DNA from: Auanema rhodensis
Taxonomy: Eukaryota > Nematoda > Chromadorea > Rhabditida > Rhabditidae
Direction of reading: 5' to 3'
DNA: 64,000 bases
Assembly (NCBI GenBank): GCA_964057225.1
Contig: CAXKVF010000079.1
Coordinates: 124,001 to 188,000, forward strand
Shown: piece after piece, positions 51,339 through 63,832 of the stretch
Numbering within the stretch: position 1 is the stretch's first letter
Layout: each line of letters begins with the position of its first letter
Translations under genes and position numbers: made by a program
Notes under the pieces: model-generated
Database searches by the model: none
What the model was told of the DNA's origin: nothing
What the model saw: only the letters and a program-made list of their open reading frames with translations

Positions 51339-52746
51339 AAATTTACGTGAACTTTAATTTATGCTAATTAAATGTACACGTGATGTGCACTTGGTATGTA
51401 ACTCGCTTCACGTGGAAGATGAAGAGATGCGGTTTTCAAAATTAGATTCCCCATGTCCATATTAGTCTAAAAACAAATTTTTATTGATATTGGTTCATGG
51501 TAACCATGTCTTTGAAATTTACGTGAACTTTAATTTATGCTAATTAAATGTACACGTGATGTGCACTTGGTATGTAACTCGCTTCACGTGAAAGATAAAG
51601 AGATGCGGTTTTCAAAATTAGATTCCCCATGTCCATATTAGTCTAAAAACAAATTTTTATTGATATTGGTTCATGGTAACCATGTCTTTGAAATTTACGT
51701 GAACTTTAATTTATGCTAATTAAATGTACACGTGATGTGCACTTGGTATGTAACTCGCTTCACGTGGAAGATGAAGAGATGCGGTTTTCAAAATTAGATT
51801 CCCCATGTCCATATTAGTCTAAAAACAAATTTTTATTGATATTGGTTCATGGTAACCATGTCTTTGAAATTTACGTGAACTTTAATTTATGCTAATTAAA
51901 TGTACACGTGATGTGCACTTGGTATGTAACTCGCTTCACGTGAAAGATAAAGAGATGCGGTTTTCAAAATTAGATTCCTCATGTCCATATTAGTCTAAAA
52001 ACAAATTTTTATTGATATTGGTTCATGGTAACCATGACTTTGAAATTTACGTGAACTTTAATTTATGCTAATTAAATGTACACGTGATGTGCACTTGGTA
52101 TGTAACTCGCTTCACGTGAAAGATAAAGAGATGCGGTTTTCAAAATTAGATTCCTCATGTCCATATTAGTCTAAAAACAAATTTTTATTGATATTGGTTC
52201 ATGGTAACCATGACTTTGAAATTTACGTGAACTTTAATTTATGCTAATTAAATGTACACGTGATGTGCACTTGGTATGTAACTCGCTTCACGTGAAAGAT
52301 AAAGAGATGCGGTTTTCAAAATTGGATTCCCCATGTCCATATTAGTCTAAAAACAAATTTTTATTGATATTGGTGCATGGTAACCATGACTTTGAAATTT
52401 ACGTGAACTTTAATTTATGCTAATTAAATGTACACGTGATGTGCACTTGGTATGTAACTCGCTTCACGTGAAAGATAAAGAGATGCGGTTTTCAAAATTA
52501 GATTCCCCATGTCCATATTAGTCTAAAAACCAATTTTTATTGATATTGGTTCATGGTAACCATGACTTTGAAATTTACGTGAACTTTAATTTATGCTAAT
52601 TAAATGTACACGTGATGTGCACTTGGTATGTAACTCGCTTCACGTGAAAGATAAAGAGATGCGGTTTTCAAAATTAGATTCCCCATGTCCATATTAGTCT
52701 AAAAACAAATTTTTATTGATATTGGTTCATGGTAACCATGTCTTTG
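51339..52746 (+). repeat. Eight monomers, mixed GGAAGATGAAG and CCTC types
   Basis: The GGAAGATGAAG type at 51,339 and 51,691 alternates with consensus-like monomers, then CCTC monomers follow (near 51,976 and 52,153), then ATTGGATT near 52,323 and AAAACCAATTT near 52,530. No clear period beyond the first dimer is visible. Only satellite is present. Confidence 0.75.
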
Positions 52747-55700
52747 AAATTTACGTAAACTTTAATTTATGCTAATTAAATGTACACGTGATGTGCACTT
52801 GGTATGTAACTCGCTTCACGTGAAAGATAAAGAGATGCGGTTTTCAAAATTAGATTCCTCATGTCCATATTAGTCTAAAAACAAATTTTTATTGATATTG
52901 GTTCATGGTAACCATGACTTTGAAATTTACGTGAACTTTAATTTATGCTAATTAAATGTACACGTGATGTGCACTTGGTATGTAACTCGCTTCACGTGAA
53001 AGATAAAGAGATGCGGTTTTCAAAATTAGATTCCCCATGTCTATATTAGTCTAAAAACAAATTTTTATTGATATTGGTTCATGGTAACCATGACTTTGAA
53101 ATTTACGTGAACTTTAATTTATGCTAATTAAATGTACACGTGATGTGCACTTGGTATGTAACTCGCTTCACGTGAAAGATAAAGAGATGCGGTTTTCAAA
53201 ATTAGATTCCCCATGTCCATATTAGTCTAAAAACAAATTTTTATTGATATTGGTGCATGGTAACCATGACTTTGAAATTTACGTGAACTTTAATTTATGC
53301 TAATTAAATGTACACGTGATGTGCACTTGGTATGTAACTCGCTTCACGTGAAAGATAAAGAGATGCGGTTTTCAAAATTAGATTCCCCATGTCCATATTA
53401 GTCTAAAAACAAATTTTTATTGATATTGGTGCATGGTAACCATGACTTTGAAATTTACGTGAACTTTAATTAATGCTAATTAAATGTACACGTGATGTGC
53501 ACTTGGTATGTAACTCGCTTCACGTGAAAGATAAAGAGATGCGGGTTTCAAAATTAGATTCCCCATGTCCATATTAGTCTAAAAACAAATTTTTATTGAT
53601 ATTGGTTCATGGTAACCATGACTTTGAAATTTACGTGAACTTTAATTTATGCTAATTAAATGTACACGTGATGTGCACTTGGTATGTAACTCGCTTCACG
53701 TGAAAGATAAAGAGATGCGGTTTTCAAAATTGGATTCCCCATGTCCATATTAGTCTAAAAACAAATTTTTATTGATATTGGTGCATGGTAACCATGACTT
53801 TGAAATTTACGTGAACTTTAATTTATGCTAATTAAATGTACACGTGATGTGCACTTGGTATGTAACTCGCTTCACGTGAAAGATAAAGAGATGCGGTTTT
53901 CAAAATTAGATTCCCCATGTCTATATTAGTCTAAAAACAAATTTTTATTGATATTGGTTCATGGTAACCATGACTTTGAAATTTACGTGAACTTTAATTT
54001 ATGCTAATTAAATGTACACGTGATGTGCACTTGGTATGTAACTCGCTTCACGTGAAAGATAAAGAGATGCGGTTTTCAAAATTAGATTCCCCATGTCCAT
54101 ATTAGTCTAAAAACAAATTTTTATTGATATTGGTGCATGGTAACCATGACTTTGAAATTTACGTGAACTTTAATTTATGCTAATTAAATGTACACGTGAT
54201 GTGCACTTGGTATGTAACTCGCTTCACGTGAAAGATAAAGAGATGCGGTTTTCAAAATTAGATTCCCCATGTCCATATTAGTCTAAAAACAAATTTTTAT
54301 TGATATTGGTTCATGGTAACCATGACTTTGAAATTTACGTGAACTTTAATTTATGCTAATTAAATGTACACGTGATGTGCACTTGGTATGTAACTCGCTT
54401 CACGTGAAAGATAAAGAAATGCGGTTTTCAAAATTAGATTCCCCATGTCCATATTAGTCTAAAAACAAATTTTTATTGATATTGGTGCATGGTAACCATG
54501 ACTTTGAAATTTACGTGAACTTTAATTCATGCTAATTAAATGTACACGTGATGTGCACTTGGTATGTAACTCGCTTCACGTAAAAGATAAAGAGATGCGG
54601 TTTTCAAAATTAGATTCCCCATGTCCATATTAGTCTAAAAACAAATTTTTATTGATATTGGTTCATGGTAACCATGTCTTTGAAATTTACGTGAACTTTA
54701 ATTTATGCTAATTAAATGTACACGTGATGTGCACTTGGTATGTAACTCGCTTCACGTGAAAGATAAAGAGATGCGGTTTTCAAAATTAGATTCCCCATGT
54801 CCATATTAGTCTAAAAACAAATTTTTATTGATATTGGTGCATGGTAACCATGACTTTGAAATTTACGTGAACTTTAATTTATGCTAATTAAATGTACACG
54901 TGATGTGCACTTGGTATGTAACTCGCTTCACGTGAAAGATAAAGAGATGCGGTTTTCAAAATTAGATTCCCCATGTCCATATTAGTCTAAAAACAAATTT
55001 TTATTGATATTGGTTCATGGTAACCATGACTTTGAAATTTACGTGAACTTTAATTCATGCTAATTAAATGTACACGTGATGTGCACTTGGTATGTAACTC
55101 GCTTCACGTGAAAGATAAAGAGATGCGGTTTTCAAAATTAGATTCCCCATGTCCATATTAGTCTAAAAACAAATTTTTATTGATATTGGTGCATGGTAAC
55201 CATGACTTTGAAATTTACGTGAACTTTAATTCATGCTAATTAAATGTACACGTGATGTGCACTTGGTATGTAACTCGCTTCACGTGAAAGATAAAGAGAT
55301 GCGGTTTTCAAAATTAGATTCCCCATGTCCATATTAGTCTAAAAACAAATTTTTATTGATATTGGTGCATGGTAACCATGACTTTGAAATTTACGTGAAC
55401 TTTAATTTATGCTAATTAAATGTACACGTGATGTGCACTTGGTATGTAACTCGCTTCACGTGAAAGATAAAGAGATGCGGTTTTTGAAATTAGATTCCCC
55501 ATGTCCATATTAGTCTAAAAACAAATTTTTATTGATATTGGTGCATGGTAACCATGACTTTGAAATTTACGTGAACTTTAATTTATGCTAATTAAATGTA
55601 CACGTGATGTGCACTTGGTATGTAACTCGCTTCACGTGAAAGATAAAGAGATGCGGTTTTCAAAATTAGATTCCCCATGTCCATATTAGTCTAAAAACAA

Positions 55701-58700
55701 ATTTTTATTGATATTGGTTCATGGTAACCATGTCTTTGAAATTTACGTGAACTTTAATTTGTGCTAATCAAATGTACACGTGATGTGCACTTGGTATGTA
55801 ACTCGCTTCACGTGAAAGATAAAGAGATGCGGTTTTCAAAATTAGATTCCCCATGTCCATATTAGTCTAAAAACAAATTTTTATTGATATTGGTTCATGG
55901 TAACCATGACTTTGAAATTTACGTGAACTTTAATTTATGCTAATTAAATGTACACGTGATGTGCACTTGGTATGTAACTCGCTTCACGTGAAAGATAAAG
56001 AGATGCGGTTTTCAAAATTAGATTCCTCATGTCCATATTAGTCTAAAAACAAATTTTTATTGATATTGGTTCATGGTAACCATGACTTTGAAATTTACGT
56101 GAACTTTAATTTATGCTAATTAAATGTACACGTGATGTGCACTTGGTATGTAACTCGCTTCACGTGAAAGATAAAGAGATGCGGTTTTCAAAATTAGATT
56201 CCCCATGTCTATATTAGTCTAAAAACAAATTTTTATTGATATTGGTTCATGGTAACCATGACTTTGAAATTTACGTGAACTTTAATTTATGCTAATTAAA
56301 TGTACACGTGATGTGCACTTGGTATGTAACTCGCTTCACGTGAAAGATAAAGAGATGCGGTTTTCAAAATTAGATTCCCCATGTCCATATTAGTCTAAAA
56401 ACAAATTTTTATTGATATTGGTGCATGGTAACCATGACTTTGAAATTTACGTGAACTTTAATTTATGCTAATTAAATGTACACGTGATGTGCACTTGGTA
56501 TGTAACTCGCTTCACGTGAAAGATAAAGAGATGCGGTTTTCAAAATTAGATTCCCCATGTCCATATTAGTCTAAAAACAAATTTTTATTGATATTGGTGC
56601 ATGGTAACCATGACTTTGAAATTTACGTGAACTTTAATTAATGCTAATTAAATGTACACGTGATGTGCACTTGGTATGTAACTCGCTTCACGTGAAAGAT
56701 AAAGAGATGCGGGTTTCAAAATTAGATTCCCCATGTCCATATTAGTCTAAAAACAAATTTTTATTGATATTGGTTCATGGTAACCATGACTTTGAAATTT
56801 ACGTGAACTTTAATTTATGCTAATTAAATGTACACGTGATGTGCACTTGGTATGTAACTCGCTTCACGTGAAAGATAAAGAGATGCGGTTTTCAAAATTG
56901 GATTCCCCATGTCCATATTAGTCTAAAAACAAATTTTTATTGATATTGGTGCATGGTAACCATGACTTTGAAATTTACGTGAACTTTAATTTATGCTAAT
57001 TAAATGTACACGTGATGTGCACTTGGTATGTAACTCGCTTCACGTGAAAGATAAAGAGATGCGGTTTTCAAAATTAGATTCCCCATGTCTATATTAGTCT
57101 AAAAACAAATTTTTATTGATATTGGTTCATGGTAACCATGACTTTGAAATTTACGTGAACTTTAATTTATGCTAATTAAATGTACACGTGATGTGCACTT
57201 GGTATGTAACTCGCTTCACGTGAAAGATAAAGAGATGCGGTTTTCAAAATTAGATTCCCCATGTCCATATTAGTCTAAAAACAAATTTTTATTGATATTG
57301 GTGCATGGTAACCATGACTTTGAAATTTACGTGAACTTTAATTTATGCTAATTAAATGTACACGTGATGTGCACTTGGTATGTAACTCGCTTCACGTGAA
57401 AGATAAAGAGATGCGGTTTTCAAAATTAGATTCCCCATGTCCATATTAGTCTAAAAACAAATTTTTATTGATATTGGTTCATGGTAACCATGACTTTGAA
57501 ATTTACGTGAACTTTAATTTATGCTAATTAAATGTACACGTGATGTGCACTTGGTATGTAACTCGCTTCACGTGAAAGATAAAGAAATGCGGTTTTCAAA
57601 ATTAGATTCCCCATGTCCATATTAGTCTAAAAACAAATTTTTATTGATATTGGTGCATGGTAACCATGACTTTGAAATTTACGTGAACTTTAATTCATGC
57701 TAATTAAATGTACACGTGATGTGCACTTGGTATGTAACTCGCTTCACGTAAAAGATAAAGAGATGCGGTTTTCAAAATTAGATTCCCCATGTCCATATTA
57801 GTCTAAAAACAAATTTTTATTGATATTGGTTCATGGTAACCATGTCTTTGAAATTTACGTGAACTTTAATTTATGCTAATTAAATGTACACGTGATGTGC
57901 ACTTGGTATGTAACTCGCTTCACGTGAAAGATAAAGAGATGCGGTTTTCAAAATTAGATTCCCCATGTCCATATTAGTCTAAAAACAAATTTTTATTGAT
58001 ATTGGTGCATGGTAACCATGACTTTGAAATTTACGTGAACTTTAATTTATGCTAATTAAATGTACACGTGATGTGCACTTGGTATGTAACTCGCTTCACG
58101 TGAAAGATAAAGAGATGCGGTTTTCAAAATTAGATTCCCCATGTCCATATTAGTCTAAAAACAAATTTTTATTGATATTGGTTCATGGTAACCATGACTT
58201 TGAAATTTACGTGAACTTTAATTTATGCTAATTAAATGTACACGTGATGTGCACTTGGTATGTAACTCGCTTCACGTGAAAGATAAAGAGATGTGGTTTT
58301 CAAAATTAGATTCCCCATGTCCATATTAGTCTAAAAACAAATTTTTATTGATATTGGTGCATGGTAACCATGACTTTGAAATTTACGTGAACTTTAATTC
58401 ATGCTAATTAAATGTACACGTGATGTGCACTTGGTATGTAACTCGCTTCACGTGAAAGATAAAGAGATGCGGTTTTCAAAATTAGATTCCCCATGTCCAT
58501 ATTAGTCTAAAAACAAATTTTTATTGATATTGGTGCATGGTAACCATGACTTTGAAATTTACGTGAACTTTAATTTATGCTAATTAAATGTACACGTGAT
58601 GTGCACTTGGTATGTAACTCGCTTCACGTGAAAGATAAAGAGATGCGGTTTTTGAAATTAGATTCCCCATGTCCATATTAGTCTAAAAACAAATTTTTAT

Positions 58701-59082
58701 TGATATTGGTGCATGGTAACCATGACTTTGAAATTTACGTGAACTTTAATTTATGCTAATTAAATGTACACGTGATGTGCACTTGGTATGTAACTCGCTT
58801 CACGTGAAAGATAAAGAGATGCGGTTTTCAAAATTAGATTCCCCATGTCCATATTAGTCTAAAAACAAATTTTTATTGATATTGGTTCATGGTAACCATG
58901 TCTTTGAAATTTACGTGAACTTTAATTTGTGCTAATCAAATGTACACGTGATGTGCACTTGGTATGTAACTCGCTTCACGTGAAAGATAAAGAGATGCGG
59001 TTTTCAAAATTAGATTCCCCATGTCCATATTAGTCTAAAAAGAAATTTTTATTGATATTGGTTCATGGTAACCATGACTTTG
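52747..59082 (+). repeat. 18-mer tandem duplication (3,168 bp x 2)
   Basis: 52,747-55,914 and 55,915-59,082 match over eighteen monomers. Markers at exactly 3,168 bp spacing are CATGTCTATATT (53,042 and 56,210; 53,922 and 57,090), AATTAATGC with GCGGGTTTC (53,545 and 56,713), AAAGAAATGC (54,417 and 57,585), GGTTTTTGAAATT (55,481 and 58,649) and TTTGTGCTAATCAAATG (near 55,760 and 58,928). Private differences include GATGTGG near 58,293 and AAAAAGAAATT near 59,041. It is the longest tandem duplication here without intervening monomers. Confidence 0.9.
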
Positions 59083-60666
59083 AAATTTACGTGAACTTTA
59101 ATTTATGCTAATTAAATGTACACGTGATGTGCACTTGGTATGTAACTCGCTTCACGTGAAAGATAAAGAGATGCGGTTTTCAAAATTAGATTCCCCATGT
59201 CCATATTAGTCTAAAAACAAATTTTTATTGATATTGGTGCATGGTAACCATGACTTTGAAATTTACGTGAACTTTAATTCATGCTAATTAAATGTACACG
59301 TGATGTGCACTTGGTATGTAACTCGCTTCACGTGAAAGATAAAGAGATGCGGTTTTCAAAATTAGATTCCCCATGTCCATATTAGTCTAAAAACAAATTT
59401 TTATTGATATTGGTGCATGGTAACCATGACTTTGAAATTTACGTGAACTTTAATTTATGCTAATTAAATGTACACGTGATGTGCACTTGGTATGTAACTC
59501 GCTTCACGTGAAAGATAAAGAGATGCGGTTTTTGAAATTAGATTCCCCATGTCCATATTAGTCTAAAAACAAATTTTTATTGATATTGGTGCATGGTAAC
59601 CATGACTTTGAAATTTACGTGAACTTTAATTTATGCTAATTAAATGTACACGTGATGTGCACTTGGTATGTAACTCGCTTCACGTGAAAGATAAAGAGAT
59701 GCGGTTTTCAAAATTAGATTCCCCATGTCCATATTAGTCTAAAAACAAATTTTTATTGATATTGGTTCATGGTAACCATGTCTTTGAAATTTACGTGAAC
59801 TTTAATTTGTGCTAATTAAATGTACACGTGATGTGCACTTGGTATGTAACTCGCTTCACGTGAAAGATAAAGAGATGCGGTTTTCAAAATTAGATTCCCC
59901 ATGTCCATATTAGTCTAAAAACAAATTTTTATTGATATTGGTTCATGGTAACCATGACTTTGAAATTTACGTGAACTTTAATTTATGCTAATTAAATGTA
60001 CACGTGATGTGCACTTGGTATGTAACTCGCTTCACGTGAAAGATAAAGAGATGCGGTTTTCAAAATTAGATTCCCCATGTCCATATTAGTCTAAAAACAA
60101 ATTTTTATTGATATTGGTGCATGGTAACCATGACTTTGAAATTTACGTGAACTTTAATTCATGCTAATTAAATGTACACGTGATGTGCACTTGGTATGTA
60201 ACTCGCTTCACGTGAAAGATAAAGAGATGCGGTTTTCAAAATTAGATTCCCCATGTCCATATTAGTCTAAAAACAAATTTTTATTGATATTGGTGCATGG
60301 TAACCATGACTTTGAAATTTACGTGAACTTTAATTTATGCTAATTAAATGTACACGTGATGTGCACTTGGTATGTAACTCGCTTCACGTGAAAGATAAAG
60401 AGATGCGGTTTTTGAAATTAGATTCCCCATGTCCATATTAGTCTAAAAACAAATTTTTATTGATATTGGTGCATGGTAACCATGACTTTGAAATTTACGT
60501 GAACTTTAATTTATGCTAATTAAATGTACACGTGATGTGCACTTGGTATGTAACTCGCTTCACGTGAAAGATAAAGAGATGCGGTTTTCAAAATTAGATT
60601 CCCCATGTCCATATTAGTCTAAAAACAAATTTTTATTGATATTGGTGCATGGTAACCATGTCTTTG
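58203..60666 (+). repeat. 5-mer higher-order repeat (880 bp), three copies
   Basis: Units start at 58,203, 59,083 and 59,963. Each has G157; C22 with G157; GGTTTTTGAAATT (58,649, 59,529, 60,409); a fourth consensus-like monomer; then, in the first two units, the TTTGTGC monomer. The third unit is cut short after four monomers, and its fourth monomer (60,491) combines G157 with T171. The first unit is also the end of the 18-mer block, so amplification of the 5-mer came later. Confidence 0.88.
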
Positions 60667-60841
60667 AAATTTACGTGAACTTTAATTCATGCTAATTAAA
60701 TGTACACGTGATGTGCACTTGGTATGTAACTCGCTTCACGTAAAAGATAAAGAGATGCGGTTTCAAAATTAGATTCCCCATGTCCATATTAGTCTAAAAA
60801 CAAATTTTTATTGATATTGGTTCATGGTAACCATGTCTTTG
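60667..60841 (+). repeat. 175-bp monomer, one T missing at positions 95-98
   Basis: GCGGTTTTC is GCGGTTTC at 60,757-60,764. The monomer also has C22, A76 and T171. Its duplicate at 63,482 carries the same loss, which dates the deletion before the 16-monomer duplication. Confidence 0.95.
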
Positions 60842-61017
60842 AAATTTACGTGAACTTTAATTTATGCTAATTAAATGTACACGTGATGTGCACTTGGTAT
60901 GTAACCCGCTTCACGTGAAAGATAAAGAGATGCGGTTTTCAAAATTAGATTCCCCATGTCCATATTAGTCTAAAAACAACTTTTTATTGATATTGGTGCA
61001 TGGTAACCATGACTTTG

Positions 61018-62953
61018 AAACTTACGTGAACTTTAATTTATGCTAATTAAATGTACACGTGATGTGCACTTGGTATGTAACTCGCTTCACGTGAAAGATA
61101 AAGAGATGCGGTTTTCAAAATTAGATTCCCCATGTCCATATTAGTCTAAAAACAAATTTTTATTGATATTGGTGCATGGTAACCATGACTTTGAAATTTA
61201 CGTGAACTTTAATTCATGCTAATTAAATGTACACGTGATGTGCTCTTGGTATGTAACTCGCTTCACGTAAAAGATAAAGAGATGCGGTTTTCAAAATTAG
61301 ATTCCCCATGTCCATATTAGTCTAAAAACAAATTTTTATTGATATTGGTTCGTGGTAACCATGTCTTTGAAATTTACGTGAACTTTAATTTATGCTAATT
61401 AAATGTACACGTGATGTGCACTTGGTATGTAACTCGCTTCACGTAAAAGATAAAGAGATGCGGTTTTCAAAATTAGATTCCCCATGTCCATATTAGTCTA
61501 AAAACAAATTTTTATTGATATTGGTTCATGGTAACCATGTCTTTGAAATTTACGTGAACTTTAATTTGTGCTAATTAAATGTACACGTGATGTGCACTTG
61601 GTATGTAACTCGCTTCACGTGAAAGATAAAGAGATGCGGTTTTCAAAATTAGATTCCCCATGTCCATATTAGTCTAAAAACAAATTTTTATTGATATTGG
61701 TTCATGGTAACCATGACTTTGAAATTTACGTGAACTTTAATTTATGCTAATTAAATGTACACGTGATGTGCACTTGGTATGTAACTCGCTTCACGTGAAA
61801 GATAAAGAGATGCGGTTTTCAAAATTAGATTCCCCATGTCCATATTAGTCTAAAAACAAATTTTTATTGATATTGGTGCATGGTAACCATGACTTTGAAA
61901 TTTACGTGAACTTTAATTCATGCTAATTAAATGTACACGTGATGTGCACTTGGTATGTAACTCGCTTCACGTGAAAGATAAAGAGATGCGGTTTTCAAAA
62001 TTAGATTCCCCATGTCCATATTAGTCTAAAAACAACTTTTTATTGATATTGGTGCATGGTAACCATGACTTTGAAACTTACGTGAACTTTAATTTATGCT
62101 AATTAAATGTACACGTGATGTGCACTTGGTATGTAACTCGCTTCACGTGAAAGATAAAGAGATGCGGTTTTCAAAATTAGATTCCCCATGTCCATATTAG
62201 TCTAAAAACAAATTTTTATTGATATTGGTGCATGGTAACCATGACTTTGAAATTTACGTGAACTTTAATTCATGCTAATTAAATGTACACGTGATGTGCT
62301 CTTGGTATGTAACTCGCTTCACGTAAAAGATAAAGAGATGCGGTTTTCAAAATTAGATTCCCCATGTCCATATTAGTCTAAAAACAAATTTTTATTGATA
62401 TTGGTTCGTGGTAACCATGTCTTTGAAATTTACGTGAACTTTAATTTATGCTAATTAAATGTACACGTGATGTGCACTTGGTATGTAACTCGCTTCACGT
62501 AAAAGATAAAGAGATGCGGTTTTCAAAATTAGATTCCCCATGTCCATATTAGTCTAAAAACAAATTTTTATTGATATTGGTTCATGGTAACCATGTCTTT
62601 GAAATTTACGTGAACTTTAATTTGTGCTAATTAAATGTACACGTGATGTGCACTTGGTATGTAACTCGCTTCACGTGAAAGATAAAGAGATGCGGTTTTC
62701 AAAATTAGATTCCCCATGTCCATATTAGTCTAAAAACAAATTTTTATTGATATTGGTTCATGGTAACCATGACTTTGAAATTTACGTGAACTTTAATTTA
62801 TGCTAATTAAATGTACACGTGATGTGCACTTGGTATGTAACTCGCTTCACGTGAAAGATAAAGAGATGCGGTTTTCAAAATTAGATTCCCCATGTCCATA
62901 TTAGTCTAAAAACAAATTTTTATTGATATTGGTGCATGGTAACCATGACTTTG
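61018..62953 (+). repeat. Five-monomer block repeated at 6-monomer (1,056-bp) offset
   Basis: 61,018-61,897 and 62,074-62,953 share GAAACTTACG, GTGCTCTTGG (61,241 and 62,297) with C22/A76/TTCGTGG, a second A76 monomer, the TTTGTGC monomer and G157. AACAACTTTTT precedes both (60,980 and 62,036). The joint lies in the hybrid monomer at 61,898-62,073. Confidence 0.88.
61898..62073 (+). repeat. Hybrid monomer at a duplication joint
   Basis: The left part (C22, ordinary AACTCGC at 63-68) matches the monomer at 62,954, while the right part (AACAACTTTTT at positions 133-143) matches the monomer at 60,842, which has T22 and AACCCGC. The switch lies between about positions 66 and 138, as expected for one crossover inside a monomer during a 6-monomer unequal exchange. 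Confidence 0.75.
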
Positions 62954-63481
62954 AAATTTACGTGAACTTTAATTCATGCTAATTAAATGTACACGTGATG
63001 TGCACTTGGTATGTAACTCGCTTCACGTGAAAGATAAAGAGATGCGGTTTTCAAAATTAGATTCCCCATGTCCATATTAGTCTAAAAACAAATTTTTATT
63101 GATATTGGTGCATGGTAACCATGACTTTGAAATTTACGTGAACTTTAATTTATGCTAATTAAATGTACACGTGATGTGCACTTGGTATGTAACTCGCTTC
63201 ACGTGAAAGATAAAGAGATGCGGTTTTTGAAATTAGATTCCCCATGTCCATATTAGTCTAAAAACAAATTTTTATTGATATTGGTGCATGGTAACCATGA
63301 CTTTGAAATTTACGTGAACTTTAATTTATGCTAATTAAATGTACACGTGATGTGCACTTGGTATGTAACTCGCTTCACGTGAAAGATAAAGAGATGCGGT
63401 TTTCAAAATTAGATTCCCCATGTCCATATTAGTCTAAAAACAAATTTTTATTGATATTGGTGCATGGTAACCATGTCTTTG

Positions 63482-63656
63482 AAATTTACGTGAACTTTAA
63501 TTCATGCTAATTAAATGTACACGTGATGTGCACTTGGTATGTAACTCGCTTCACGTAAAAGATAAAGAGATGCGGTTTCAAAATTAGATTCCCCATGTCC
63601 ATATTAGTCTAAAAACAAATTTTTATTGATATTGGTTCATGGTAACCATGTCTTTG
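63482..63656 (+). repeat. 175-bp monomer, copy of the one at 60,667
   Basis: It has the same T-run deletion (63,576), C22 and A76 as the 60,667 monomer. The GCGGTTTC change is seen only in these two monomers. Confidence 0.95.
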
Positions 63657-63832
63657 AAATTTACGTGAACTTTAATTTATGCTAATTAAATGTACACGTG
63701 ATGTGCACTTGGTATGTAACCCGCTTCACGTGAAAGATAAAGAGATGCGGTTTTCAAAATTAGATTCCCCATGTCCATATTAGTCTAAAAACAACTTTTT
63801 ATTGATATTGGTGCATGGTAACCATGACTTTG

